From NCBI RefSeq assembly GCF_000426625.1, contig NZ_KE384547.1:1224986-1288985 (forward strand): a stretch of DNA of 64,000 bases. The letters run 5' to 3'. Source of the DNA: Psychrilyobacter atlanticus DSM 19335. Its GTDB lineage: Bacteria; Fusobacteriota; Fusobacteriia; Fusobacteriales; Fusobacteriaceae. Positions 34,878-43,435 of the stretch are shown piece after piece (positions within the stretch are counted from its first letter, which is position 1; the number at the start of each line of letters is the position of its first letter). A model generated the notes under the pieces. The model was not told the DNA's origin, made no database searches, and saw only the letters and a list, made by a program, of their open reading frames with translations. The translations under genes were made by a program, and so were the position numbers.

Positions 34878-35438
34878 TTATCTAATAAACTGATATTTCC
34901 CCTCTTTACGCGGATATGGCTGTAGAGGTTTTAACGCTCTATAGCCTAATGAAATAGCACGTTGAGATATTTGATTGTCCGCTAGATTCAATTTTTTCTT
35001 GTACTTTTCCCCTTCTTCACTATTTAGAAGCATGTTTATTCCATCAATCCAACAGGCTCCAATACCCATCGACTCAGCAGCAAGCAAAATGTTTTGAGTA
35101 GCTGCAACACATTCTGCTTCTGGCATCATTGCTTCTTTGTCTGCCGATACCACTATTACCGTTGGTGCGTTATAGAAAAGATGATAGTTTTCGCTGCTGT
35201 TCAGCTTTCGAATAATATCAATAGATGATTTTTGACCAATTTTTTTCGCTTCTCTACTTAACTCATCAAGTAACTCTGGGTCTTGAATAATGGTGAAATT
35301 CCATGCCTGTTGCTTATGAACTGTTGGTGCATGTTGCCCGGCATCAATAATTGCTATGATTTGTTCATCTTTTAATTGCTCACTCTTAAACTTTCTAGTC
35401 ATCCTTCTTCTTTTAATCGTATTTAGAACATCATTCAT
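34878..35438 (-). CDS. Nitroreductase-family FMN protein
   Basis: A 186-aa protein. The family's opening is present as IKRRRMTRKFKSEQLKD with QHAPTVHKQQAWNFTII, and the C-terminal part has LLAAESMGIGACWIDG. These proteins bind FMN and reduce nitroaromatics or quinones with NAD(P)H. It forms an operon with the EFR1 gene. An 18-bp palindrome at 35469-35486, similar to one before marR, lies in its promoter region. Confidence 0.87.
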   Translation of the reverse strand: MNDVLNTIKRRRMTRKFKSEQLKDEQIIAIIDAGQHAPTVHKQQAWNFTIIQDPELLDELSREAKKIGQKSSIDIIRKLNSSENYHLFYNAPTVIVVSADKEAMMPEAECVAATQNILLAAESMGIGACWIDGINMLLNSEEGEKYKKKLNLADNQISQRAISLGYRALKPLQPYPRKEGKYQFIR

Positions 35439-35468
35439 AATCTTACATCTCCTTTTTAATTATTTAGT

Positions 35469-35486
35469 TAGTTTCCGCACGAACTA
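35469..35486. promoter_or_regulatory. Putative MarR operator upstream of the nitroreductase gene
   Basis: TAGTTTCCGCACGAACTA, with 5-bp perfect arms TAGTT/AACTA. Its reverse complement matches the element at 35969-35986 at about 13 of 18 positions. Confidence 0.55.
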
Positions 35487-35517
35487 TATTTATAAATAAA
35501 AATACTCTTCCGAGTAT

Positions 35518-35949
35518 CTATATTTCACTTAAATTATCTATCACTTGATCAACATTTTTTTCAAAACTAACTTTAAGGTCAGTGCTAAAGTTTGAGTAGA
35601 ACTTAGTCATTAATTCATCTTCTAACTCTGCTAGAATATTACGAAGTTCTTTTCCCTTTTCTGTTAAAGCAATCGAGAACGATCTTTTATCTTCCGCCGA
35701 GTCTATTTTTTCTATGAAGCCTAATCTATGGTATTTGTTAATGACTTCAGACAATGATGATTTAGATATTTCCCAACTATTGAATATTTCTGTAAATGCT
35801 AATGGTCTTTCAGCATCAGATAAAAAGTAAAAAAGGGGTAAATGGTTTTTCAAAATTGGCAAACTAAGCTCTTTAATCCTTTTTGCATAAAATTTTTCTG
35901 TCAATACAATTACATCTTTAAGTTTAAGAGCAATACAATCGCAATTCAC
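35518..35949 (-). CDS. MarR-family transcriptional regulator
   Basis: A 143-aa winged-helix regulator. The central part reads FTEIFNSWEISKSSLSEVI then a wing RLGFIEKIDSAEDKRSFSIALTEKG, typical of MarR. The GTG at 35949 is the probable start because AGGAGGGG lies 8 nt upstream; the open frame extends 17 codons further without a site. An N-terminal NCDCIAL has two cysteines that could sense redox state. It is upstream of and co-oriented with the nitroreductase-EFR1 operon and likely represses both. Confidence 0.85.
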   Translation of the reverse strand: MNCDCIALKLKDVIVLTEKFYAKRIKELSLPILKNHLPLFYFLSDAERPLAFTEIFNSWEISKSSLSEVINKYHRLGFIEKIDSAEDKRSFSIALTEKGKELRNILAELEDELMTKFYSNFSTDLKVSFEKNVDQVIDNLSEI

Positions 35950-35968
35950 TGTGTCATCCCCTCCTAAA

Positions 35969-35986
35969 TAGTTCGTTCGTGTACGA
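35969..35986. promoter_or_regulatory. Putative MarR operator upstream of marR
   Basis: TAGTTCGTTCGTGTACGA sits 20 nt before the marR start and overlaps the expected promoter. It resembles the palindrome at 35469-35486 in inverted orientation, suggesting autoregulation. Confidence 0.5.
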
Positions 35987-36161
35987 TTTAAGTTTAACAT
36001 ATACTATTCGTGTTGTCAACAAGTAGCTAAATGTATTTATTAGCTATAAAAATCATATTTCATAACTTTCTTTAAAGAAATATTATTTTATTTTTTATAG
36101 CAATATATGTTATTATTTGGTTAAAAATGCCTAACGATATAAATAAAAAAGAGGAGGAATT

Positions 36162-36965
36162 ATGTTTGATTATCACATTCATTCGGAATTTTCTGATGAT
36201 TCATCGGAAAAAATGTCTAATATTGTAGAGGAAGCTATAAGAAAGGGTGGAAAAAAGTTATGTTTTACAGAGCATAAAGAGTTTAATTATCCCGATAAAA
36301 ATATTAAATTTAATTTAGATTATCAGGGATATGAAAAAGAATTTGAAAGAATAAAATCTATCTATGGAGAGCAGATAGAGCTTTATATGGGAGTGGAAAT
36401 AGGAATACAGGCAGGGGAAAAAAATATCCAGGAGCTAATCAAGTATACAAATGAACATAAATTTGATTTTATTTTGGCATCTGCTCATTGTTTAGAAGGG
36501 GTAGGGCTATATGGTATGGATCCTAAAGTGAATAATCTAGATGACCTTTTTTCAAAATATTTTCGTGAGATGCTAAATGTTTTTAAAGAGTTTAATGATT
36601 ACGATGTAGTGGGTCATATAGACTTAATAAGAAGGTACTTTTTAGAGGCACAAACCCATGAATTAGGAGAGTCAAAAGAGGTGCTGAGGGAACTTTTTGT
36701 CCACATAATACAAGAGGGAAAAGGGATAGAGATAAATACAGGTGGACTTTTTTATGATTCTGCTAATATAAATCCTACCTTGGATATAATTAAATTTTAT
36801 AGGGAGATGGGAGGAACAATAGTTACTATAGGAAGTGATTCCCACATAGCTGAAAGAATACTCAGTAACTATGAAAAAGCTATGGATTATCTAAGATGTA
36901 CAGGGTTTGAATATGTGACTACCTTTGAAAAGAGAAAAAAGACTCTTCATAAAATAAAAAAATAA
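36162..36965 (+). CDS. PHP-family phosphatase, histidinol-phosphatase (HisK/HisJ) like
   Basis: A 267-aa PHP-domain hydrolase. The N-terminal metal motif is DYHIHSEFSDDS, followed by FTEHKEF, MGVEIGIQ, SAHCLEG and VGHIDLIRRY, and it ends with TIGSDSHIAER. This order and length match HisJ-type histidinol-phosphate phosphatase. No other histidine-biosynthesis gene is nearby, so the substrate is provisional. Strong GAGGAGG site. Confidence 0.82.
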   Translation: MFDYHIHSEFSDDSSEKMSNIVEEAIRKGGKKLCFTEHKEFNYPDKNIKFNLDYQGYEKEFERIKSIYGEQIELYMGVEIGIQAGEKNIQELIKYTNEHKFDFILASAHCLEGVGLYGMDPKVNNLDDLFSKYFREMLNVFKEFNDYDVVGHIDLIRRYFLEAQTHELGESKEVLRELFVHIIQEGKGIEINTGGLFYDSANINPTLDIIKFYREMGGTIVTIGSDSHIAERILSNYEKAMDYLRCTGFEYVTTFEKRKKTLHKIKK

Positions 36966-36977
36966 ATTTTTATTTTA

Positions 36978-37015
36978 AAAATGGCAAGCCAATTTAATTT
37001 ATAGGCCTGCCATTT
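36978..37015. terminator. Bidirectional terminator
   Basis: AAATGGCA pairs with TGCCATTT, with an inner GCC/GGC pair, between the converging PHP phosphatase and acyltransferase genes. Confidence 0.7.
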
Positions 37016-37026
37016 CTTTATTATAT

Positions 37027-37896
37027 TTATTTTTTAAATTCTTTACTCAATCTCCATCTATCATGGAACCACATCCATTGCTCTGGATGTTCTTTGATAG
37101 CTTCCTCAATAAGGTGTATTAAATTTTGTGTATTAACCTTTACATCCTTTTTCAGGTCTCCTGTTTCAATAAGTTCAATTCTTTTTACAATTTTTACCGT
37201 ATTAGTATTATCTTCATTTAATATGGAATATCCAAATACCAATGGGACTTTAAATTTTAATGCGAAGTGTATAGCACCTGTAGGAGCTATAGTGTCTCTT
37301 CCAAAGAAATTAACAGTTGTTCCTTTGTCTCTATGATCTGAAAAAAGAGCTAAGATCTCTTTATTTTTAATTACCTTTAGAAGTTCTCTAGGGGTACTCT
37401 TTGATTTCTTTATCATATTAAAATTAAGCTGACTACGATTTTTAGTGATATATTCGTCGATATAAGGGTTCCTTTGAGCTTTAACTACATCAGATAATCT
37501 ATATTTTTCTGTGATTTTTAGAGAAGCTTCTAGATTTCCCATGTGCATACTAGCTATGATAAGGCCTTTATTCTCAGCTACAGCTTCGTCTAAGATAGGA
37601 TAATTTTCTACATTGACCTTTGTTTCATCAAAGATAAAGTCCATAATCCACAGAGACGAGAGGTATGCTTTAGTCAGTACCTTATAATTTTTTTTAGCTA
37701 ATTCTATCCTCTCTGCTTCTGTCTTTTCTGGGAAAGCTAATTTTAAATTAGCTAATGCTATCATCCTTCTTTTTTTAATCAAATGATATCCTATAATTCC
37801 TATTTTTTCAGCAATTTTATATCTTGTTTTTTCTGAGAACATCATAAGTAATTTTACAAAACTAATCATGAGATAATATTCTAATTTATGTTTCAT
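37027..37896 (-). CDS. Lysophospholipid/lipid A acyltransferase (LpxL/HtrB family)
   Basis: A 289-aa membrane-associated acyltransferase. An N-terminal hydrophobic segment is followed by the catalytic H-x4-E motif in SMHMGNLEASLK (about residue 117). Later family elements are LFSDHRDKGTTVNFFGR and PTGAIHFALKFKVPLVF, ending with the typical PEQWMWFHDRWR. It adds a secondary acyl chain to lipid A in characterised relatives and supports a Gram-negative envelope. Good AGGAGG site; it stands alone. Confidence 0.88.
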   Translation of the reverse strand: MKHKLEYYLMISFVKLLMMFSEKTRYKIAEKIGIIGYHLIKKRRMIALANLKLAFPEKTEAERIELAKKNYKVLTKAYLSSLWIMDFIFDETKVNVENYPILDEAVAENKGLIIASMHMGNLEASLKITEKYRLSDVVKAQRNPYIDEYITKNRSQLNFNMIKKSKSTPRELLKVIKNKEILALFSDHRDKGTTVNFFGRDTIAPTGAIHFALKFKVPLVFGYSILNEDNTNTVKIVKRIELIETGDLKKDVKVNTQNLIHLIEEAIKEHPEQWMWFHDRWRLSKEFKK

Positions 37897-38041
37897 TCCA
37901 TCCTCCTAATTATGTATAATTCAAGTCTATATAGTCTACCATAATTACTATAATGGTGCAATTACAGTTAAAATATTTGTAATTAAATCAATAATGAGGT
38001 AATATCATATTACGAAATAAATTTAGGTAAGGAGTGGTAAA

Positions 38042-39499
38042 ATGTATGATGTTGCTATAATTGGAGGAGGAGTTATCGGATGTAGTATAGCTCGGGAACT
38101 TTCTAAATATAAGATAAAAACAATGGTAATAGAGCAAGAAGGAGATGTAAGCTGCGGTGCTACAAAGGCAAATTCAGGGATTGTTCATGGGGGCTATGAT
38201 GCTGCACATGGTAGTAAGAAAGGTTACTTTAGTCGTAGAGGCAATATACTTTTTGACGGGTTGAATAGAGAACTAAATTTTGGATTTGAAAAAATTGGAT
38301 CATTGGTATTGGCCTTTGACCAGGAGGAATTAAAAACATTATCTAAAATAATTGCAAATGGGGTAAAAAATGGGGTAGAGAATCTAAATATTATAGGTAG
38401 AGAAGATCTGTTGAAATTAGAACCGAATGTAGGAAATGCTGTAGGGGCCTTATATTGTAAGGATGCTGGGATAGTTTCCCCCTATGAATATTGTATAGCT
38501 CTGGCTGAAAATGCCATATCAAATGGAGTAGAATTTAAATTTAACAGCAGAGTTGAAAATATAGATAAGATAAATGATATGTATACCATAAAAACAACTT
38601 CAGGAGAAGTAAAGAGTCGGTTAGTTATCAATGCTGCAGGAGTAAACTCCGATACTGTTTCTAATATGATGAATGATGAATATTTTCATATAATCCCTCG
38701 AAAGGGTGAATATTTGGTATATACAAAGGGATATGGAGATAAAGTTAACCATGTTATATTTCAATGTCCCAATGAAAAAGGAAAGGGGGTATTGGTTACA
38801 CCTACCTATCACAATAACCTCATGGTAGGTCCAGATGCACAAATAATGGATGATAAATATGACACTTCTACTAATATAGACAAGTTATTTGATATTATAG
38901 GTAAAGCAGAGAAATCTATTCCAAATTTAGAAAATAAAAAAATTATTAGAAGTTTTGCAGGGACTAGAGCAACCAGCAGTCTCCATGATTTTATAATCGA
39001 GGAAACAGAATCTAAAAACTTTATTAATGTGGCAGGAATAGAATCTCCAGGGATAACATCTTCTCCTGCAATAGCCCAATATGTAAGAGACTTAGTCGAA
39101 AAGGTAATTGAGCTGCCTAAAAATAATGAATTTAATCCCTATAGAGAGCCGAACATTATAAAGAGGTCAAAGGATGATATGCTTCCTATGAAAATAGTAA
39201 ATGAGTATATCAATTTAGATGAAGATGATCCTGAAAGGATCGTGTGCAGGTGCGAACAAGTCAGGCAAAAAGAAATTTTGGATGCATTGGATAGGGGGAT
39301 AAAAATTACTTCTACTGATGGGATAAAAAGACGTACTCGAGCAGGGATGGGAATATGCCAAGGTAAATTCTGTGAGCCACGGGTAAAAAAAATTATTGCT
39401 AAAAGATATGGTATGTCAGAAGATGAAATAACTACTAGGGGGACAGGAAGTGGAAGTGAGCCTGTACGGGTAGAGATCATGAAATTAAAAAACAATTAA
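38042..39499 (+). CDS. FAD-dependent oxidoreductase, glycerol-3-phosphate dehydrogenase-like, with BFD-type 2Fe-2S domain
   Basis: A 485-aa protein. The N-terminal FAD-binding motif IIGGGVIGCSIARELSKY is followed by a DAO-type domain with SGIVHGGYDAAHGSKKGYF. From about residue 400 there is a BFD-like domain whose cysteines appear as CRCEQV and CQGKFC, fit for a [2Fe-2S] cluster. This layout is seen in anaerobic glycerol-3-phosphate dehydrogenase (GlpA-like) proteins of anaerobes. The usual partner genes glpB and glpC are not adjacent, so the electron acceptor is unknown. Confidence 0.85.
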   Translation: MYDVAIIGGGVIGCSIARELSKYKIKTMVIEQEGDVSCGATKANSGIVHGGYDAAHGSKKGYFSRRGNILFDGLNRELNFGFEKIGSLVLAFDQEELKTLSKIIANGVKNGVENLNIIGREDLLKLEPNVGNAVGALYCKDAGIVSPYEYCIALAENAISNGVEFKFNSRVENIDKINDMYTIKTTSGEVKSRLVINAAGVNSDTVSNMMNDEYFHIIPRKGEYLVYTKGYGDKVNHVIFQCPNEKGKGVLVTPTYHNNLMVGPDAQIMDDKYDTSTNIDKLFDIIGKAEKSIPNLENKKIIRSFAGTRATSSLHDFIIEETESKNFINVAGIESPGITSSPAIAQYVRDLVEKVIELPKNNEFNPYREPNIIKRSKDDMLPMKIVNEYINLDEDDPERIVCRCEQVRQKEILDALDRGIKITSTDGIKRRTRAGMGICQGKFCEPRVKKIIAKRYGMSEDEITTRGTGSGSEPVRVEIMKLKNN

Positions 39500-39504
39500 G
39501 AATT

Positions 39505-39538
39505 ATTCTAAGGATCTTATGATCCTTAGAATTTTTTT
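39505..39538 (+). terminator. Terminator after the GlpA-like gene
   Basis: ATTCTAAGGATC pairs perfectly with GATCCTTAGAAT around TTAT, followed by a T-run. Confidence 0.9.
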
Positions 39539-39559
39539 GCTTTTTTTTAGGAGGGGATT

Positions 39560-39826
39560 ATGAATTATTATTATTTAATTCATAGAGAGGATATAATGAT
39601 TAATAAATATTATGAAGGTGGAAGCTAACATGCTATTGGAGTTTTTTAGGAGAGGTAAAGCTATAGATAAACTTTAAAGCTGTCAAAGGAAGTTCATGAT
39701 TATTTTAAAGAGGAAAAAGACTCTTTATGTTGTAGAGTATTAATACACAAGTTTAAAAAGTTTGGTTCTAAGGGGCACAAGAAACAGTGTACGTTATTTA
39801 CTGGAATAAAACTGCTGAAGTCATAG
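39560..39826 (+). pseudogene. Decayed small gene, possibly C_GCAxxG_C_C-type redox protein
   Basis: A strong AGGAGGGGATT precedes an ATG at 39560, but the frame stops after 22 codons at 39628. From 39671 to 39826 another frame reads LSKEVHDYFKEEKDSLCCRV and then HKFKKFGSKGHKKQCTLFTG, a coherent protein-like stretch with no start. Its spacing of cysteines (CCRx...HKKQC) recalls the C-terminus of C_GCAxxG_C_C-family redox proteins. The pieces are separated by stops and at least one frame shift. I read it as a pseudogene with moderate doubt. Confidence 0.4.
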
Positions 39827-40030
39827 CGAGGAGTTGAAAATAACTGTAGTTCAAGGTGGAACTGAAAGAGTCAAAATAAATAAAAGAAGCCTTTTAAATT
39901 TTTAATAACCCTAATCTTCATTGTTAATCTACTAATTAAATATGGAATCGTAAGGAAAAAATAGTTGTATTTTTTTACTTATAAATATATACTATATAGT
40001 AATCAAATTTATTTGTTAGGAGATGTAAGA

Positions 40031-40798
40031 GTGGAATTTATAAACAGTAAGGAAAATAAATTATTTAAAACTATAAAGAAATTAAAACAAAAAAAATATA
40101 GGGAAAGAGAAGAACTTTTTTTAGCCGAAGGACATAAATTTTTAGATTTTTCTATTGCCCCTAAATATATCATATTACGTGATGGTGTGGAAGAAAATTT
40201 TCCTAAGATAGATAATTTTAATTGCAAGAAATACATCTATAGTGACACTTTATTCAACGATATTTCAACACAGGAAAATTCACAAGGTGTGATTTTAATC
40301 TATGATTTTCTATCTAATTCTATGGAAGATTTAGAAAAAAATATAGTTGTTTTAGACCGTATTCAGGATCCAGGAAACCTAGGGACAATCATTAGATTAG
40401 TTGATGCAGTAGGATTTAAAGATATCATACTAACGACTGGAAGTGTTGATATATATAATGATAAAAGTGTTAGGAGTAGTATGGGATCATTATTTAATCT
40501 AAATATAAACTACATGTCAGAAGAAAAACTTGTAGATTTTTTAAAGTCAAATAACTATAATATTTTATCCAGCGGATTAACAAATGAAAGTGTAAATTAT
40601 AACAAGGTTAAGTTGAAGGGTAAAAATGCAGTTGTTTTTGGAAATGAAGGACAAGGGGTATCAAAAGATATATTAGAGGCGAGTAATGAGATTGTAAAAA
40701 TACCTATATACGGAAGTGCAGAATCGCTGAATGTAGGAGTGGCCACTGGAATCATATTGTATAAGGTCAAAGAAATACTGGAGGAATATGAGGTATAA
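40031..40798 (+). CDS. TrmH/SpoU-family RNA 2'-O-methyltransferase
   Basis: A 255-aa SPOUT methyltransferase that uses SAM to methylate ribose in rRNA or tRNA. The three family motifs are present: DPGNLGTIIRL, VVFGNEGQGVS and IPIYGSAESLNVGVATGIIL, together with an N-terminal RNA-binding-type KKYREREELFLAEGHKF. The GTG at 40031 is chosen because TAGGAG lies 8-9 nt upstream; the longer frame lacks a site. It overlaps the following NUDIX gene by 11 nt. The target nucleotide is unknown. Confidence 0.88.
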   Translation: MEFINSKENKLFKTIKKLKQKKYREREELFLAEGHKFLDFSIAPKYIILRDGVEENFPKIDNFNCKKYIYSDTLFNDISTQENSQGVILIYDFLSNSMEDLEKNIVVLDRIQDPGNLGTIIRLVDAVGFKDIILTTGSVDIYNDKSVRSSMGSLFNLNINYMSEEKLVDFLKSNNYNILSSGLTNESVNYNKVKLKGKNAVVFGNEGQGVSKDILEASNEIVKIPIYGSAESLNVGVATGIILYKVKEILEEYEV

Positions 40799-41312
40799 AC
40801 ATTTAAAAAAAGAAAAAGTTTTTGAGAATAAACATTTTGAGATATATGAGGAAGACCTAGTCTTACCTAATGGGAATCAAGTAAGATGGACTTTCTTAAA
40901 GAATTATATAGCTGTAGGAGTAATTGCGTTTACTCCAGAAGGAAAACTTTTATTAGTTAAGCAATATAGACCAGCTTTAAAACAAGAAATAATTGAAATC
41001 CCTGCAGGGCTTGTAGACCCAGGGGAAAATGTAGAAAAAGCTGCTAGAAGGGAACTCGAAGAAGAGACTGGATATAGAGCAGGAAAGATGACTAAAGTCT
41101 GTGAATATTTTAGAAGTCCGGGACTTTCATCTTCAAAAATGTATATATATCATGCTGAAGATTTGGTTAAAACATGTCAAAATTTAGATGAGGATGAGTT
41201 TTTAGAAGTTTTAGAAGTTGATCGAAAAGAGATCGATGAGATGTTAAAAACTCCTCTAGATGGAAAGACCATGTATTCGCTTAACTATATAAAATGCAAT
41301 TTAAAGAAATAA
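40788..41312 (+). CDS. NUDIX hydrolase, ADP-ribose pyrophosphatase type
   Basis: A 174-aa protein with a complete Nudix box, GLVDPGENVEKAARRELEEETGY (residues about 70-92), preceded by LLVKQYRPALKQEIIEIPAG, which is characteristic of ADP-ribose pyrophosphatases (NudF-like). It would cleave ADP-ribose to AMP and ribose 5-phosphate. Its start lies inside the end of the methyltransferase gene, so the two are co-translated. Confidence 0.88.
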   Translation: MRYKHLKKEKVFENKHFEIYEEDLVLPNGNQVRWTFLKNYIAVGVIAFTPEGKLLLVKQYRPALKQEIIEIPAGLVDPGENVEKAARRELEEETGYRAGKMTKVCEYFRSPGLSSSKMYIYHAEDLVKTCQNLDEDEFLEVLEVDRKEIDEMLKTPLDGKTMYSLNYIKCNLKK

Positions 41313-41332
41313 CCTTTTCAGGTTATTTTTTT
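41309..41332 (+). terminator. Terminator after the NUDIX gene
   Basis: AATAACCT pairs with AGGTTATT around TTTC, followed by T residues. The gene's stop is at its left edge. Confidence 0.75.
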
Positions 41333-41445
41333 ATGGTAAAAAATAAATCAAAAATTATGATATAATAAAGGATAAATAGTTATAAAATTTAGAAAAGATA
41401 TAATTATAATTATAATTAATGATTAAAATAGATGAGGAGAAAAAG

Positions 41446-42123
41446 ATGAGATTAGACAAGTATTTAACAGAATGTGGATTAGGAAGTAGAAGTGAAGTAA
41501 AAAGAATATTAAAAATGAGAGAAATTAGAGTGAATGGGAAGATAGAGTTTTCACCCAAATTTAATGTTTCTATTGATGATGAAATTGTATTTAACGGCGA
41601 AACTATAGAATATAAAGAGATGAGATATTATATTATGAATAAACCTGCTGGATATATTACGGCTACTGAAGATAAAAAGCATAAAACAGTCATGGAGATT
41701 CTTCCAGAATGGGTAATTCAAAAAAACTTATTTCCTGTAGGAAGATTAGATAAAGATACAGAGGGTTTATTACTTTTCACAAATGATGGGCCTATGTCTC
41801 ATGAACTTTTATCACCTAAAAAACATGTAGATAAAATTTATTATGTAGAAGCTGAAAAAAATATTACTGATGAGGATATAAAAAAATTAGAACTAGGAGT
41901 CGACATAGGCGGGTATATAACTAAGCCATCAAAATGTGAAAGAGTGGATGAAAATAAGATGAATCTTACAATAAGTGAAGGGAGATTTCATCAAGTTAAA
42001 AAGATGCTTCATGCTGTAGATAACAGTGTAATATATTTAAAGAGAATTAAGTTTGCTAATTTAGAATTAGGTGATCTAGAAATTGGAGATGTAAGAGAAA
42101 TAAATGCGGAGGAGATCTTATGA
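41446..42123 (+). CDS. RNA pseudouridine synthase (RsuA/RluB/E/F family)
   Basis: A 225-aa enzyme. An N-terminal S4 RNA-binding domain (RLDKYLTECGLGSRSEVKRIL) precedes the catalytic domain with GRLDKDTEGLLLFTNDG, where the aspartate of RLD is the nucleophile. The size fits RsuA, which modifies 16S rRNA, or a short RluB-like enzyme. ATG 41446 follows GAGGAG. Its last bases overlap the next start as ATGA. Confidence 0.88.
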   Translation: MRLDKYLTECGLGSRSEVKRILKMREIRVNGKIEFSPKFNVSIDDEIVFNGETIEYKEMRYYIMNKPAGYITATEDKKHKTVMEILPEWVIQKNLFPVGRLDKDTEGLLLFTNDGPMSHELLSPKKHVDKIYYVEAEKNITDEDIKKLELGVDIGGYITKPSKCERVDENKMNLTISEGRFHQVKKMLHAVDNSVIYLKRIKFANLELGDLEIGDVREINAEEIL

Positions 42124-42839
42124 ATTTTTTAATAGATATGCATACCCATACAAATACCACACCTCATGCATATAGTTCCCTAGAGGAAAATATTAGGGCT
42201 GGAAAGGCAAAGGGGATTAAAATTATTGCTAATACTATGCATGGTCCTTATCTTCAAGATTCACCTCATTGGTGGGCGATTGCTAATCAAAGAACATTAC
42301 CTGATTATATTGACGGAGTAAGAATATTAAAAAGTGTAGAAGCTAATGTAGTAAACATAGATGGTGAGCTAGATATAAATGATAAAATAATCGAGATCTG
42401 TGATATTGTTATAGGAGGGTTTCATAGTATCCCTGAATATGGAGATACCAATGATATCAATAAAAATACTAAAGCTATTGTAAATGTTATACAAAATAAT
42501 GTAGTTGATATCTTAGTGCATTTAGGAAATCCAGAGTTTCCTATAGATTATGAAAAGGTAGTTATTGCAGCAAAGAAACATAATGTAGCTATAGAAATTA
42601 ACAATGGATCATTGACTACCAGCAGAGCGGGGTCAAAACCAAACTGTAAAAAGATCATGGAACTTTGTTTTGAACATAAACCATTTATATCTTTAGGAAG
42701 TGATGCACATTTTTCTACTCTCATAGGTGAATTTACAGAAGCTGTAAAATTAATTGGAAGTTATGACAAAGAATTAATATTGAATACAAATGAAGAAAAA
42801 TTAAAGGAATTTGTAACTCTTAGAGGTAAAAATATATAG
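42120..42839 (+). CDS. PHP-domain phosphatase, YcdX type
   Basis: A 239-aa PHP hydrolase with three-metal-site motifs typical of YcdX: DMHTHTNTTPHAYSSLEENI at the N-terminus, ANTMHGP, SVEANVV, GGFHSIPEY, LVHLGNPEF and GSDAHFST near the C-terminus. It is a metal-dependent phosphatase of unknown physiological substrate. The start overlaps the stop of the pseudouridine synthase gene (ATGA). Confidence 0.87.
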   Translation: MNFLIDMHTHTNTTPHAYSSLEENIRAGKAKGIKIIANTMHGPYLQDSPHWWAIANQRTLPDYIDGVRILKSVEANVVNIDGELDINDKIIEICDIVIGGFHSIPEYGDTNDINKNTKAIVNVIQNNVVDILVHLGNPEFPIDYEKVVIAAKKHNVAIEINNGSLTTSRAGSKPNCKKIMELCFEHKPFISLGSDAHFSTLIGEFTEAVKLIGSYDKELILNTNEEKLKEFVTLRGKNI

Positions 42840-42850
42840 AGGTGAGAAAT

Positions 42851-43285
42851 ATGAAAAAAATTATTATATTTACTTTTTTAGCCATTACAATTTCTACATA
42901 TTCAGAAGTGAAAGAAATTGTTAAAAATGCCAAAGGAAAAAATATTCTGTTGATGGAAGATAACACTTGGGAATTGGAAAAAGAGTTTGAAAGTGTAAAA
43001 GAGTTTGAAAATAAAGTTAAATTATCCAATGTAGAAGTTTCTGCTAAAAGAAGTAACGGAAGAAGTATAACAGGAAAAGTTACAAATCAAAGTAGAAAAA
43101 AATTAGACTATGTTACCTATAATATAAAATGGAAAATAGATGGACAATATTCGACATTGAAAACATTTACCATAAAAGATCTCGATTATAGAGAATGTAA
43201 GGAATTCAATAAAAGAATTAAGTTAGAAAGAATTTCAGGTAGAGACTACAAGATTGAAGTTTCAGATTTTAAATGGGAGGAGTAA
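42851..43285 (+). CDS. Exported hypothetical protein (DUF3157-like)
   Basis: A 144-aa protein with a signal peptide (KKIIIFTFLAITISTYS), a short region AKGKNILLMEDNTWELEKE that recalls DUF3157-type proteins, and a C-terminal beta-rich part (GRSITGKVTNQSRKKLDYVT) resembling an FxLYD-like domain. Function unknown. ATG 42851 is supported by AGGTGAG upstream and by the signal peptide beginning there. It ends the operon. Confidence 0.72.
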   Translation: MKKIIIFTFLAITISTYSEVKEIVKNAKGKNILLMEDNTWELEKEFESVKEFENKVKLSNVEVSAKRSNGRSITGKVTNQSRKKLDYVTYNIKWKIDGQYSTLKTFTIKDLDYRECKEFNKRIKLERISGRDYKIEVSDFKWEE

Positions 43286-43293
43286 AAAAATAG

Positions 43294-43343
43294 GAAAAAC
43301 CTCTAAAAATAACTTTTTTGTATTTTTTAAATTAGAGGTTTTT
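43294..43343 (+). terminator. Terminator before the recombinase gene
   Basis: AAAAACCTCTAA pairs with TTAGAGGTTTTT across a T-rich loop, followed by more T. Confidence 0.75.
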
Positions 43344-43435
43344 TATTTTTATACAAGCCATCAGTAAGTAATGGATGCTTATATCTAAGTATAAAGCGTT
43401 TCCATAAAAACAATAATAGGACTTTAGGAGGGGTT

